The notes below the pieces were generated by a model. That model saw only the letters and a program-made list of their open reading frames with translations, had not been told where the DNA came from and made no database searches. DNA of 64,000 bases, taken from positions 52,860 to 116,859 of the forward strand of contig NZ_BBJJ01000023.1 in assembly GCF_000739815.1 (NCBI RefSeq), given 5' to 3'. The position numbers were made by a program, and so were the translations under genes. Below, piece after piece: positions 15,438 to 24,791 of this stretch; within the stretch, counting starts at the first letter, position 1; each line of letters starts with the position of its first letter. Source of the stretch: Paraburkholderia mimosarum LMG 23256 = NBRC 106338. Its GTDB lineage: Bacteria > Pseudomonadota > Gammaproteobacteria > Burkholderiales > Burkholderiaceae.

Positions 15438-18400
15438 CTACGCCGCAACGCTGGCGCGCTGCAATTCGACAACATTGACGCCCGCGCCAAACACCTCGCG
15501 AATCAAAGGTAAAAGATGGTCGTGGTGCGTGAGAAACAACACCTGCGTTTTTTGAGAAAGATTCTGTAACGCTTCGAACCCAGCCCTTGCACGCGCATCG
15601 TCGAAATTGATGAAGAGATCGTCGGCGACAAACGGAAGCGCCGCCTTGTTCGCCAGCTGCAATTCGAGCGCCGCGATGCGCAGCGCGAGAAAAAGCTGGT
15701 CGCGCGTGCCTTCGCTCATTCCGCTCACCTCCACGGCCTTGCCGTTGCCGCGGCGCCCATGCAATGCAGGCGGATTGCGTTCGGTATCGACCACGAGCCG
15801 CGCGAAATCGCCAAGCGTGAGTCCGCTGAATATTTCTCCTGCGCGGCGCAGCATCGGCCCTTGCTTCTGGTCGCGATATCGATCCGTTGCCCACTTGAGC
15901 AGACGGCACGCGGTCGCGGCTTCGAGATATTGCTCCGCGGCTTCGCCCATTGCGCTCAGGGCTTCCTGGCGCTTGGCCTCCGCCAGCGCGGCATTGGCGC
16001 GGCCGTTGATCGCTTCGAAAGCCTGCGCGGCCTTCACCTGCTGCTGCAGGCACTCGGCCAGCGAGCGGTCGACCGCTTCGAGCTGCTGCTTCACTGCCGC
16101 GAGCAGCGCGGGCACGTCGGTCATGGGCTGCTGCGCGATTTCGGCCGTAATCGCTTCCTGCGAAAGGCCGTCGCCTTCGCGCACGATCATGTCTTGCGCG
16201 GCGGAAATTGCGTCCGACAACGCGCGGCGCTCATCCGAGCGCTGGGCAAGCGGTAGTGCCGCGTCGATTTCGCTGACCCCCGCGAGGCTCAGGATGGGCT
16301 CGATGCGCGCCTGCGCGCCTGCTACTGCCGCAACGGCGTCGGCCACGCGTGTGCGCGCGACCTGTACCTCCGCGTCGGCCTCGGCGAGCGCTTTCGCCGT
16401 CTCGCGCGCTTTCGCGAGTCTCGTGGCCAGTTGGCGAGCCACTTCGATGCCGTCATTCGAAGCGGGTTGCTCCGGTGTAAGCAACCCGGCGAGGCGCCGC
16501 GCGTCGGATTCGAGCGTCTTTAGTTGCGCGCGAATTGCGCGAATGCGATTGCGCGGTGCTTCGGCATCCGAAAAGGCGACCGCAATGGCATTTGCGAGTT
16601 CGACTGCGCCTTCGGCTGCCGCGAGTGTCGCCGCCCGGGCGCCGAGATTCGCTTGTGCGAGCGCCTCGCGCCATTGCGTCTGCCACTTTTCGTAGGCGTC
16701 CTGCTCGATCGCCAGCCGGGATTGCGCGGATTCGTTCGCACGTTCGACCTCGCGCAACTGCGCTTCCAGACTTTCGCGCTGCACGGCGCTCTTTTGCGCC
16801 GACTGAACGAAGGCTTCGGCCGCGCCGATCAAAGTCGCCAGTGCGTCGCCTTCGTTCGCCAACGCAACGGGCAGCGCTTCGAGCAACGTCCGGTGCGCGG
16901 CCACGCGTGCGGCACGGCGCGTTTCCAGTTCGCTTGCGCGGCGCTCGCGTTCGCTGTGCGCGGCAAGCGCCGTTTCGCGATTCGCGAGCCACGCGCCCAT
17001 ATCGGCAAGCCGCATGCCAGGCAGTTGCGCGGCGTTCGCGCTCTGCGTCCAGGCCGCGTGAAAGTTGTCGAGATCGCGCTCGCGCTCATTCAAGGCCGCG
17101 AGCTTGCGCTGCAAGTTCGCACGCGATGCTTCGAGTTGCTGGCGCAGATTGAGTAACGTAGCCGCCGCCTGCGAGGTTCCGAGTTGCGCGTCGACCAGTT
17201 CGTCGGCAAGCCGGATGGCATCGTCCACGATGGGCGCACCGTCGGCGAGACTCACGCGTGCCTGCCTGACCTCGTCCCACGCGCTGTCGCGGCGCGTGCG
17301 CGCCGCCTGCACTTCCGCGGTCGTCACGATTCTGTTGCCCTGCGTGAAATGCTTTTCCTGCAATTCGAGGCGCGCGACTTCCTCCCGCGCCGCCGCCACC
17401 GTTTCCCGCGCGGCGGCCAACGCGCTCGCGTGCTCGCTTTCTTCCTTTTGAAGCGCGGCGAGGCGCGTGGCCGAAGGCAGGTCCAGCGCGCGCAGCACCG
17501 GCACAGGCTTGCGCCATTGCCCGAGCAGCGCGAGCTTTTCCTCGAGTGCACGTTGCGCCTGCGCGACTTCGTGCTCGAGCGTGTTTTCGTGCGCCGCGCT
17601 ATTGCGGAACTCGCGCGCCGTGTCGAGCGCCGCCTGCAGCGCGAACGGCACGTCGATGCAAGGCAGGCTCGCCAGCAGGTCCTGTACCTGAGCACGCTTG
17701 CGCGCCTGTTCGTCGCGCGCCTCGCGTGCCGTTGCGAGCGCCTGGTCGCGCAGCGCGTGTTCGCGCAGCAGGTTCGTCACCGTCTTGAGCGCGAGCGCAC
17801 CCGGCAATGCAGCGCGCAAGGCAGTTTCTTCGGCAGGCCAGCCCAGTTGAGCGGCGGCTGCGAACGCGACGTCGAGATGGCTCTGGATCTCCGTTTCGCA
17901 CACCAGAAGCTCGCGCGGATAGTTGATGCATTCGCCGCGAAGCGCGTCGAGCGCATCGATTTCCGCAGCCAGCGCGAGTGCCGCGCGATCGGGCTCGATC
18001 GCGCGGCGTGAGGCTTCCTTGCCTGCGAGATCGGCCTGGCGCGCTTCCAGTACCTTGCGCTCGGCGGCGATGTCGGCTTGCGCCTTCAACAGCTCGGCAT
18101 ACGCCGTGGGCGGCAGATCGACGACTTCGCCCAACGCAGCCAGTGCGTTCCGCTTGAGCGAAAGCTCTTCCATATAGGGCGCGAGGCGGCGCACCCGCTC
18201 GAGCTTCGAGCGCTGCGATTCGAGACTGCGCTGTTCGGCGCGCAAACGCTCGATCGCCTTTTCGGCCGTTTCGAGCGCCTCCTTTTTCTCGACCCAGTCG
18301 CGTGTGCGTACCTGCGCGGCTTTCAGTTCGCCCGTCGCTTCGGTAAACGCCGTTTCGGCCTGCGCATAGGCACTGCTGCTGCGTCGCGGCGCCCAGAGTT

Positions 18401-18905
18401 CCAAAGAGCGATTTTCCAGTTCCTCGCGCACGGGCCCGAGGCTCCCCACGCCAGCGGCGGATTCGAACAGCACCTGGCCGAGCTTGTCCGATGCGTCGAG
18501 AATGCTGCGGCCGCCCTCGATGAGCCGCGCATGATCGAGACCGAACATCTGTTCGAAGAATTCCTTGCTTGCGCCATCGAGAAATGCCGCGAGAAAGTCA
18601 TCGGGCAATTTGTCGTCCTGCGGCGTGCGCAGCGAATTGCGCCCGCGTGCGCGATGAAACCGTTGCTCGGCCGCGCCGTTTTCCAGCACGCCACCAAGCC
18701 GAAGCTCGGGCGTGCCATGCAGAAAATCAAGCGGGGTTTGCAGGCGCATGCCGAACAGCAACTCCGACACGGCCGTGCGCACCGTGGACTTGCCCGCCTC
18801 GTTCGGTCCCACGATGACATGGAAATCGTGCACCGCATGCGGAAAGCTCAAGATCGTTTCGGTGAACTTCCCATATTTGATCAATTCGAGTTGCTTGAGA
18901 CGCAC
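15438..18905 (-). CDS. YhaN-like SMC/Rad50-type ATPase
   Basis: A 1155-residue protein with a split ABC ATPase. The Walker A (GPNEAGKST) lies at residues 33-41. Near the C-terminus a signature-like SEGTRDQLFLALRIAALE is followed by Walker B (LPFVADDLFINFDD) and a switch histidine region (VLFLTHHDHLL). Between them lie some 900 residues of Glu/Ala/Arg-rich coiled coil. I see no CxxC zinc hook, which separates it from SbcC/Rad50 and fits the YhaN (AAA_27) group. It starts three bases after the nuclease gene stops, so the two proteins are almost certainly co-translated partners acting on DNA ends. Confidence 0.88.
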   Translation of the reverse strand: MRLKQLELIKYGKFTETILSFPHAVHDFHVIVGPNEAGKSTVRTAVSELLFGMRLQTPLDFLHGTPELRLGGVLENGAAEQRFHRARGRNSLRTPQDDKLPDDFLAAFLDGASKEFFEQMFGLDHARLIEGGRSILDASDKLGQVLFESAAGVGSLGPVREELENRSLELWAPRRSSSAYAQAETAFTEATGELKAAQVRTRDWVEKKEALETAEKAIERLRAEQRSLESQRSKLERVRRLAPYMEELSLKRNALAALGEVVDLPPTAYAELLKAQADIAAERKVLEARQADLAGKEASRRAIEPDRAALALAAEIDALDALRGECINYPRELLVCETEIQSHLDVAFAAAAQLGWPAEETALRAALPGALALKTVTNLLREHALRDQALATAREARDEQARKRAQVQDLLASLPCIDVPFALQAALDTAREFRNSAAHENTLEHEVAQAQRALEEKLALLGQWRKPVPVLRALDLPSATRLAALQKEESEHASALAAARETVAAAREEVARLELQEKHFTQGNRIVTTAEVQAARTRRDSAWDEVRQARVSLADGAPIVDDAIRLADELVDAQLGTSQAAATLLNLRQQLEASRANLQRKLAALNERERDLDNFHAAWTQSANAAQLPGMRLADMGAWLANRETALAAHSERERRASELETRRAARVAAHRTLLEALPVALANEGDALATLIGAAEAFVQSAQKSAVQRESLEAQLREVERANESAQSRLAIEQDAYEKWQTQWREALAQANLGARAATLAAAEGAVELANAIAVAFSDAEAPRNRIRAIRAQLKTLESDARRLAGLLTPEQPASNDGIEVARQLATRLAKARETAKALAEADAEVQVARTRVADAVAAVAGAQARIEPILSLAGVSEIDAALPLAQRSDERRALSDAISAAQDMIVREGDGLSQEAITAEIAQQPMTDVPALLAAVKQQLEAVDRSLAECLQQQVKAAQAFEAINGRANAALAEAKRQEALSAMGEAAEQYLEAATACRLLKWATDRYRDQKQGPMLRRAGEIFSGLTLGDFARLVVDTERNPPALHGRRGNGKAVEVSGMSEGTRDQLFLALRIAALELQLANKAALPFVADDLFINFDDARARAGFEALQNLSQKTQVLFLTHHDHLLPLIREVFGAGVNVVELQRASVAA

Positions 18906-18908
18906 TGG

Positions 18909-20159
18909 TCATTCTCCCGTGGAAAGGCGCGCAAGCAGCGCAGGTCCGACCTGCTCCACCAGCGCCGCGAGTTTGCCGTCGCGTGCGAGTTCCAGCAGCG
19001 GCGCGTCTTCTTTCACCTCGCTGCGTACCTTGCCGACGAAGGCGCGCAAATCGCGTTCGAGCATCGCGAGAAAATCGGGGTCTTGCGTAGCGGCCTCGAG
19101 AATCTGCTTGAGATCAGCGAGCGCTTCGAACTGCTCGTTCTGCGCGGCTGCCATGTCCGCAGCGCGGGTTTCGAGCTTGACCTTTTCCAGCCATAGTCTG
19201 TCGTTGCCGATGATGCCGATCTGGTTGAGCACCTCGGCGCGCAATTGCGTGGCGCGTCCGAAAAAGAGCCCGTGCGCCGGCGACTTGCCGGTCACCGTCA
19301 CGCGCACCGCGCGCGGCACGTGCGGGTCGGTGGACAGCAGCGCTTCGAGCGACGCGCCGATTTTGCGCGAGAGATCAGCAACGCTCAGGCAGTCGCTTGC
19401 GTCGACGTGCACCGATTCCCAGCGCAGCACGTCGAGATAGAGACGTTCGACATGCGTACGGCCTGCCTCCACCGTCACGAGCACCGCGCCGCGGCGGCCA
19501 GTCTCGCGTATGTGCCGGCCCTGCAGATTGCCCGGAAACACGATCGTCGATTGCTCGGACCACTGCTGGAATTCGTGCACGTGACCAAGCGCCCAGTAGT
19601 CGTAGCCCTTCGCATGCAATTCGGAACGCGTGCATGGCGCGTAGCTCGCGTGCGCCGCATAGCCTTCGAGCGCGGTATGCAGCACGCCGATGTTGTAGTA
19701 GCCGGAAAGCGGCGAAGGATAGCGCACGGCGAGGTTGTCGACCACGGCCTTGTCCTTGAAGCTCTGGCCGTGCAGCGCCACCTTCAATTCGTCCAGCACA
19801 TGCGTTTCCGGTTTGCGATGGCTGAACACCACGACGTTGTCGGGTAACGTGAGCTTTTTTGTCATTTCGCTTTCCGCGTCGTGGTTGCCCCACAGCGCGA
19901 ATACGCGAATGCCCGCCTTGCGCAGGCGGCCCATTTGCTGACCGAAAAAGATGCCGGTGTTGTGGTCCTTCCAGTCGCCATCGTAGAGATCGCCGGCGAT
20001 CACGACGAAGGCGACTTCTTCGTCGATCGCGCGATCGACGAGCAGGCGCAACGCCTCGCGCGTGGCGTTGCGCAAATGGCCGGCCGGTGCGTCGGGGTAG
20101 GCGCTTAGCCCATGCAGGGGGCTGTCGAGGTGTATGTCTGCCGCGTGGATGAACTTCAC
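18909..20159 (-). CDS. YhaO-like (SbcD/Mre11-type) metallophosphoesterase nuclease
   Basis: A 416-residue protein starting with GTG at 20159 (AGAGG upstream), reading VKFIHAADIHLDSP. The calcineurin-type metal ligands are all present: D-x-H in ADIHLD, GDLYDGDW, GNHDAESE, and GHVHEFQQW. The C-terminal third is the non-catalytic YhaO-type extension. With the ATPase encoded immediately downstream it forms an Mre11-Rad50-like pair, for which DNA-end processing or repair is the known role of the superfamily. A defence role is possible but not shown by the sequence. Confidence 0.88.
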   Translation of the reverse strand: MKFIHAADIHLDSPLHGLSAYPDAPAGHLRNATREALRLLVDRAIDEEVAFVVIAGDLYDGDWKDHNTGIFFGQQMGRLRKAGIRVFALWGNHDAESEMTKKLTLPDNVVVFSHRKPETHVLDELKVALHGQSFKDKAVVDNLAVRYPSPLSGYYNIGVLHTALEGYAAHASYAPCTRSELHAKGYDYWALGHVHEFQQWSEQSTIVFPGNLQGRHIRETGRRGAVLVTVEAGRTHVERLYLDVLRWESVHVDASDCLSVADLSRKIGASLEALLSTDPHVPRAVRVTVTGKSPAHGLFFGRATQLRAEVLNQIGIIGNDRLWLEKVKLETRAADMAAAQNEQFEALADLKQILEAATQDPDFLAMLERDLRAFVGKVRSEVKEDAPLLELARDGKLAALVEQVGPALLARLSTGE

Positions 20160-20379
20160 GACGTGTCCTCTCTGGTGATTCCGGGCGCAGTATGGTGAAA
20201 GGGCGATTCCCGCCCATCGGTGCGGGCCAATTCTAATCGACGCGATCGGTGAGCTTCGGCGACGCGCGCTGCTTTGACACGGCGGCTGGCCGCGAAGTAG
20301 AATTATTTCATCGACCGTTGAATATGTGTAACCAGCGTGTAACCAGCGCGGCGCATTGTCCGCAAGCCACACGGATCAG

Positions 20380-21344
20380 ATGGACAAGCTCGGCAGCCTG
20401 AAAATGTTTGTGAGGGTCGCTCAGGCGGGAGGATTCGCCAAAGCCGCGGCGCGCGCGTCGCTGAGCACCGCCGCCGTGTCGCGCGCCATCATGGAACTGG
20501 AGTCGAGCCTGCAGACGCGGCTCTTTAACCGCACCACGCGGCAGATCTCGCTGACCGACGCGGGTCGCCGTTATCTCTCGCATTGCGAGCGCATTCTCAA
20601 CCAGCTCGAACTGGCCGACGCCGAAGCCACGGGCGCGAGCGCGCAACCCACAGGCAGGCTGCGCATTCACGCCACGTCGAGTTTCGGCCAGCACTACCTC
20701 ACGCCTTTGCTCGCGCAATACACGGCGCAGTTCGAAGACGTCCCGGTCGATCTCGTGCTCTCGCAGCGCACGCCCGATCTGCTCGAGGAGAAGTTCGACG
20801 TCGCGATCGCCGTCGCGCAGACCCTGAAAGACTCCTCGCTCGTTTCGCAACGCGTGGGACTCGCGCGCCCGGTGCTGTGCGCGTCGCCCAGCTACCTGAT
20901 GCGGCACGGCACGCCACGCACGCTCGCGGACCTCGAACATCACATCTGCCTGCAACTGAATCTGCCGGACATGCCGGCGACACAGAGCTGTTCGAGGATG
21001 CCGGAAGCGAATCGTTGCGCACGCCCAAGCCGGCGCCGCTCACGGTGAACATGCCCGAAGCGCTCGCCCAGGCTGTGCAGGCGGGCATGGGTCTGGCCAT
21101 GCTGCCAGTGCCCACCGCGTTGCAGGGCATTCGCGAAGGCAGCCTGACTCACGTGCTGCCCGGCGTACGCGCCGTGCCGCACAACATCTACGCGCTTTAC
21201 GCGTCGCGCCAGTATCTCGATGCGAAGATCAAGACGCTGGTCGAATTCCTGCGAGACACTGTGCCGCAAAAGATCGCCGGGCACGAAGAGGCGCTCGAGG
21301 CTGCGCAAGCGCGGCACGTCCGCGCGATGGGCTATTTGGCGTGA
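20380..21344 (+). pseudogene. LysR-type regulator, frameshifted
   Basis: The first frame (MDKLGSLKMFVRVAQAGGF, STAAVSRAIMELESSL) gives a normal LysR DNA-binding domain and the first part of the effector domain, then loses similarity near 20970. A second frame resumes at once with AGDTELFEDAGSESL and continues with LTVNMPEALAQAVQAGMGLA to a stop at 21344. One missing base near 20970 would explain this and restore a regulator of about 321 residues. It belongs to the CrgA/AaeR-like LysR group, judged by the start and the R-L-R-I-H-A-T-S-S-F-G motif. It could also be a sequencing error. Confidence 0.8.
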
Positions 21345-21397
21345 ACCGCGCATTGCGCTCGATTGACCCTCCTTCCAGATAGATACCGTCGAGACGC

Positions 21398-22054
21398 ATG
21401 AAGAGCGCGGCCACCTCGCACACGACCCCAGCGAAGAAACGAGCGCGCGGACGCCCCGCGCATGGCAGCTCCGTCGGGCCGGACGCGCTATTGCGCAACG
21501 CGCGCAGCATGTTCGCGAAGCGTGGCTACGACGCTACGAGCGTGCGTGAGATCGCGCGCGAATCCGGCGTCGATGCGGCGTTGCTCGCGCATCACTTTGG
21601 CTCCAAGGAAGCGCTCTGGGCCGCGGTGGTCGAACAGATCGCCGAACACGCCGTGCCCATGATCGCGGCGACGGCGGCATTACGCGAGTCGCCGTTGGGG
21701 GCGCGCGAGCGCGTGGAGCGCGCGCTCGAAATCTACATCGACAAAGTTTTCGACGAACCGGACATCGGCCTTTTCTTTGCGACGGCCGCCACTGAGGAAG
21801 GTATGCGCTTCGGGCTGCTCGTCGAGCGCCTGGTGCGCCCCTATCATCGCGTGCTGGTTCCTTTGCTCGCCGATGCCGGAAAGTGCGGGACACTCAAAGT
21901 GGTCGATGCAAACGTGCTGTTCTTTATGCTGATGAACGGCATTAGTAAAACGGTTGCCTACGGGCATCTCCTGTAGGTGTTCTCTGCGTTGCCGAAACAG
22001 CAGGCGAAGTACAAGCGCGTCGTGCTGCAAACGGCTTTGAATATGCTCGGGTGA
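21398..22054 (+). pseudogene. TetR-family regulator with premature in-frame TAG
   Basis: From ATG 21398 a TetR protein is read: a basic tail (KKRARGRPAHG), the helix-turn-helix (YDATSVREIARESGVDAALL, HHFGSKEALWAAVV), then a ligand domain. A TAG at 21974-21976 stops it at 192 residues, after SKTVAYGHLL. The same frame continues without another stop for 25 codons (VFSALPKQQAKYKRVVLQ, then TALNMLG) to TGA at 22052-22054, a normal TetR C-terminal helix. A single-base change such as CAG to TAG would explain it. The 192-residue product could be partly functional. Confidence 0.7.
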
Positions 22055-23033
22055 ACCAGGCCGCCGCGTCTTCCGAAGATATCGATTGAACTACAAAATA
22101 CGTATGAAAATATACGAACGATCGAGGTTGTGCGGGTTTTTGCCTGCCGGCGATAGTTTCTCCGGCATTTGGGGGTCGGAGAGTCGGTAGTGTCGTGAAA
22201 CAACTACGAGAATTTGGTTGGTTTCTGGCTCGTAGGGCTTGCACGATAAGGCTTGGGGCCGTTTTGGTCTTTTTAGAAAAATGTTCCACGGCTAGCGCGG
22301 CCCTATTGCGGATGTCGGTGCTCATCATCGGCGCCATATTTTCCACTCCCCTGTTTTCCCAGCCCTTCGGACGCGGGGGTCGCGGCATGCGTACGTTCAG
22401 GTCCGTCTTGTTCCTGGGTTCCCGCGTGACAGTATTCGCCAGTGCCGTTCGTCAGAGAGGGTCCGGCGCCTCACCGGCATGGCCATATGCCTTGTCCGGT
22501 CGAAAGTGCGCTCACATTGGCATTCAATCTGTTAGTTGCATTGCTTTTGTCAAGCGATTCCCCGAGCTTACCCTGCGCCTCTTGCAGTTCGCCATCGCCA
22601 CTGCGGTTTCCCGCCGGTGAGCTTGGGGTCTGCCCTGCCCTGGCAATGAGACAATTCAGGAGCTGCTACTTCCGGCCCCTGCGGAAAAATCGCGTACGTT
22701 ACGCTCACGGAGCGATGAGCGCGTAGACAAACTCATCGACCCCATACACGCCTCACGCCGCGACTAATATCAAGCCAACGTTCGCGAGTCGGCGTAGGAA
22801 TTGCGGCCGGCTGAGTTACCGGTTCCCTCTGGACGGCAACGAATGCAGAGGGGACGACGCATGCGATCTCCTGGGACCAGCATTCGTGAATCCTTGGCTC
22901 GAAGAAGGGGTGAAGCGTTGAGCCTGCGGCACCAGCCTTTTCGCCTGCTGCTGGAGGTCCGCCAGTGGACAGCGATCGGGCGTCGTTGCCGGGTTCGCTG
23001 TCCACAAACCATGAAACTTTGCGTTGCACAGAT
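22055..23033. other. Long noncoding stretch before the parS-like sites
   Basis: Nearly 1 kb with no ORF that has both a ribosome site and recognisable sequence. Base composition is more even than in the flanking coding DNA, with AT-rich patches around 22090-22230. I see no transposase remnant or inverted terminal repeats. It forms the left flank of the partition region. Confidence 0.5.
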
Positions 23034-23052
23034 GTGTGTCGACTCTACACAC
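23034..23052. promoter_or_regulatory. parS-like site 1 (imperfect)
   Basis: GTGTGTCGACTCTACACAC: the same 19-bp dyad as sites 2 and 3 with one change in the right arm. It is the most distal copy from parB. Confidence 0.6.
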
Positions 23053-23376
23053 ATCGCCGAACCATTCGATCGCACAGACCGGTGGATTGCCGTGAGTCGC
23101 GGCATCGTTCCGTATGGGCGGTGCAGGTGCAACTAGCGCGAGGTCCCCACACAGGCCGAGAGTTGATAGCTTCAACGTGACACACTGCAGGCAGCGACTA
23201 ACGCGCAGTTCAGGGTTGCCCTTGTGCATCCCTTTCCTGTCGACTAGCCTCCTCACGCACGTTAGTCGACCCTTGCGCGCGAAGCCCTTGTGCATCGGCA
23301 GTTCAGCGCGACGCCCTACGCGCTGGGTGCGCCAACGGGAGTCGTCTCCGTCCGGTGAGAACGCGGTCGACCTATC

Positions 23377-23395
23377 GTGTGTCGACTCGACACAC
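23377..23395. promoter_or_regulatory. parS-like site 2 (perfect dyad)
   Basis: GTGTGTCGACTCGACACAC: nine-base arms that are exact reverse complements around a central C. Repeated palindromes of about 16-20 bp next to parAB are how ParB-binding centromere sites appear in Burkholderia secondary replicons. Confidence 0.75.
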
Positions 23396-23579
23396 TTGCC
23401 CGGACGTCTATGTCTTCGAGGTCCGTCATCAGATAGGGAAGAAGCATCGGCTAAGGGGAAACGCCGGCAGGTGCTCACCGTAAGCGGTTTGGGACAGGAA
23501 AGCGTTCAGCCGACCGTTTTTTCAACTCGAAGGAGTCGGATGTCACACGCGTCATGCGAGTCGGGGCATTCCGATCATA

Positions 23580-23598
23580 GTGTGTCGACTCGACACAC
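23580..23598. promoter_or_regulatory. parS-like site 3 (perfect dyad)
   Basis: Identical to site 2, 203 bases further right, in otherwise noncoding DNA. Confidence 0.75.
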
Positions 23599-23714
23599 CA
23601 GCCGGTGGCCCATGAGCAACAGACGTATTGGCTGGCTCGGGATATGTCGATGTCGATCTCAAGACGCGAACTCGATCCGCTGGACGATAACAACGTGCCG
23701 CAGCCCCCGGTACG

Positions 23715-23733
23715 GTGTGTCAACTCGACACAC
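23715..23733. promoter_or_regulatory. parS-like site 4 (one mismatch)
   Basis: GTGTGTCAACTCGACACAC: one G-to-A change in the left arm. It lies 16 bases beyond the parB terminator hairpin. Confidence 0.65.
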
Positions 23734-23741
23734 GCACAGCC

Positions 23742-23766
23742 AAAAAAAAGCCCGCCGAAGCGGGCT
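23742..23766 (-). terminator. Intrinsic terminator of the parAB operon
   Basis: On the minus strand AGCCCGC-TTCG-GCGGGCT (a stable UUCG tetraloop, 23749-23766) is followed by eight T residues. It lies 30 bases past the parB stop codon, so it ends the parAB transcript before the parS-like sites. Confidence 0.92.
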
Positions 23767-23795
23767 CCCCATTCAACCGACAACCCCACTGGGGT

Positions 23796-24791
23796 TCAGC
23801 CGGGCTTCACATTGAACAGCTGACTGATCAGTTCCCGAATCTGCGTTTCCTGCGCGTCGGACAGCACGCCGGTCTTCAGCTTCACCGTAAAGCTGTTGGC
23901 ATCCTTGGTAATGCTCCCGGCGTGGCTCTTCCCCGAAAAAATCTTCTCGATGCTGCGCTCTGAGACGCGTTCGGTCGAACCGCCCCGGCTCGCTTGTGCC
24001 CCGATCGCCGCGGCCAGCTTCCCTTGGTCCAGTGTCCGAGCGACAACGGCCGGCCACAACTCACGTGCTGCCGCCAGACCCGCCGACCCGTATTTTTTGA
24101 TCGCCGAAACGACCTCGTCCGCTGCCGAGCCGCCGAGCAATCGCGGATTCAAATCGAGATCCTTTCGCATGAAATCCGGGAGGTTCTCGAACGCCAGAAA
24201 GCGGTACAGGCCTTTGCGCGACATACCGAGCGCCTCGGCCATGCGCTTGCGAGTGGGGAACTCCCGCTCGGCCCGTCGCAGCGACTGTCCGATCTCGTAA
24301 TCGGTGAGGTCTTCGCGACCGACGTTTTCCACGAGCGCCAACACCGCCATGTCCTGGTCCGAACACTCGATAACGGAGGCACGAATCTCCTGCGCCTGAA
24401 TCAGCGCGTGCGCGCGCAGACGTCGCTCGCCCGCGATCAGCTGATAGCCGTTTTCCGCCCGGCGAACGACCACCGGCTCGACGAGCCCGACTTCGCGTAT
24501 CGATTCCGCGAGCGATGCGAGGCCCTCGTCGCTGAAAATCTTGCGCGGTTGCCACGGATTCGGCTGAATCGCGCTCACCGGCAACATGAGCTTGTCGCTC
24601 GTACTCTCGAGTTCCTGAATGCGTTGCTGAGCAACGGCCAATGCGCCGAGCATTCCGGGTCCGGTCTTGAACGCGCTGCTGCGGCGCGGCTCGGCCGGTG
24701 CGACGGCAGCCGGGCGTTCGGGGGCCGGCCGCTCCGAAGAAGAGCCGAGTTCAGCGGTCTTCGCCGCCATCTTGTCGCGGAATGAACTCAC
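23796..24791 (-). CDS. parB: ParB centromere-binding partition protein
   Basis: About 331 residues if begun at GTG 24791, whose GTGA overlaps the parA stop and which follows GGAGGG by seven bases; an ATG at 24806 would add five residues. The ParB/Srx domain has the CTPase-associated box GERRLRAH and then ENVGREDLTDYEIGQSL. The helix-turn-helix reads MAEALGMSRKGLYRFLAF. A C-terminal dimerisation segment ends near QIRELISQLF. It should bind the four parS-like dyads just downstream and spread from them. Together with ParA it segregates this replicon. Confidence 0.93.
   Translation of the reverse strand: MSSFRDKMAAKTAELGSSSERPAPERPAAVAPAEPRRSSAFKTGPGMLGALAVAQQRIQELESTSDKLMLPVSAIQPNPWQPRKIFSDEGLASLAESIREVGLVEPVVVRRAENGYQLIAGERRLRAHALIQAQEIRASVIECSDQDMAVLALVENVGREDLTDYEIGQSLRRAEREFPTRKRMAEALGMSRKGLYRFLAFENLPDFMRKDLDLNPRLLGGSAADEVVSAIKKYGSAGLAAARELWPAVVARTLDQGKLAAAIGAQASRGGSTERVSERSIEKIFSGKSHAGSITKDANSFTVKLKTGVLSDAQETQIRELISQLFNVKPG

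Noticed and set aside
22195..22620. A 141-codon plus-strand frame in the gap left of the parS-like sites
   Set aside because: Cys/Ser/Arg-rich translation without domain, signal or good ribosome site. The opposite strand also has an open frame of similar length, so length alone is not informative here.
23034..23733. CRISPR array as an explanation for the regular 19-bp repeats
   Set aside because: The units are inverted-symmetric dyads with spacers of 135-343 bases of no constant length, and no cas genes are present.
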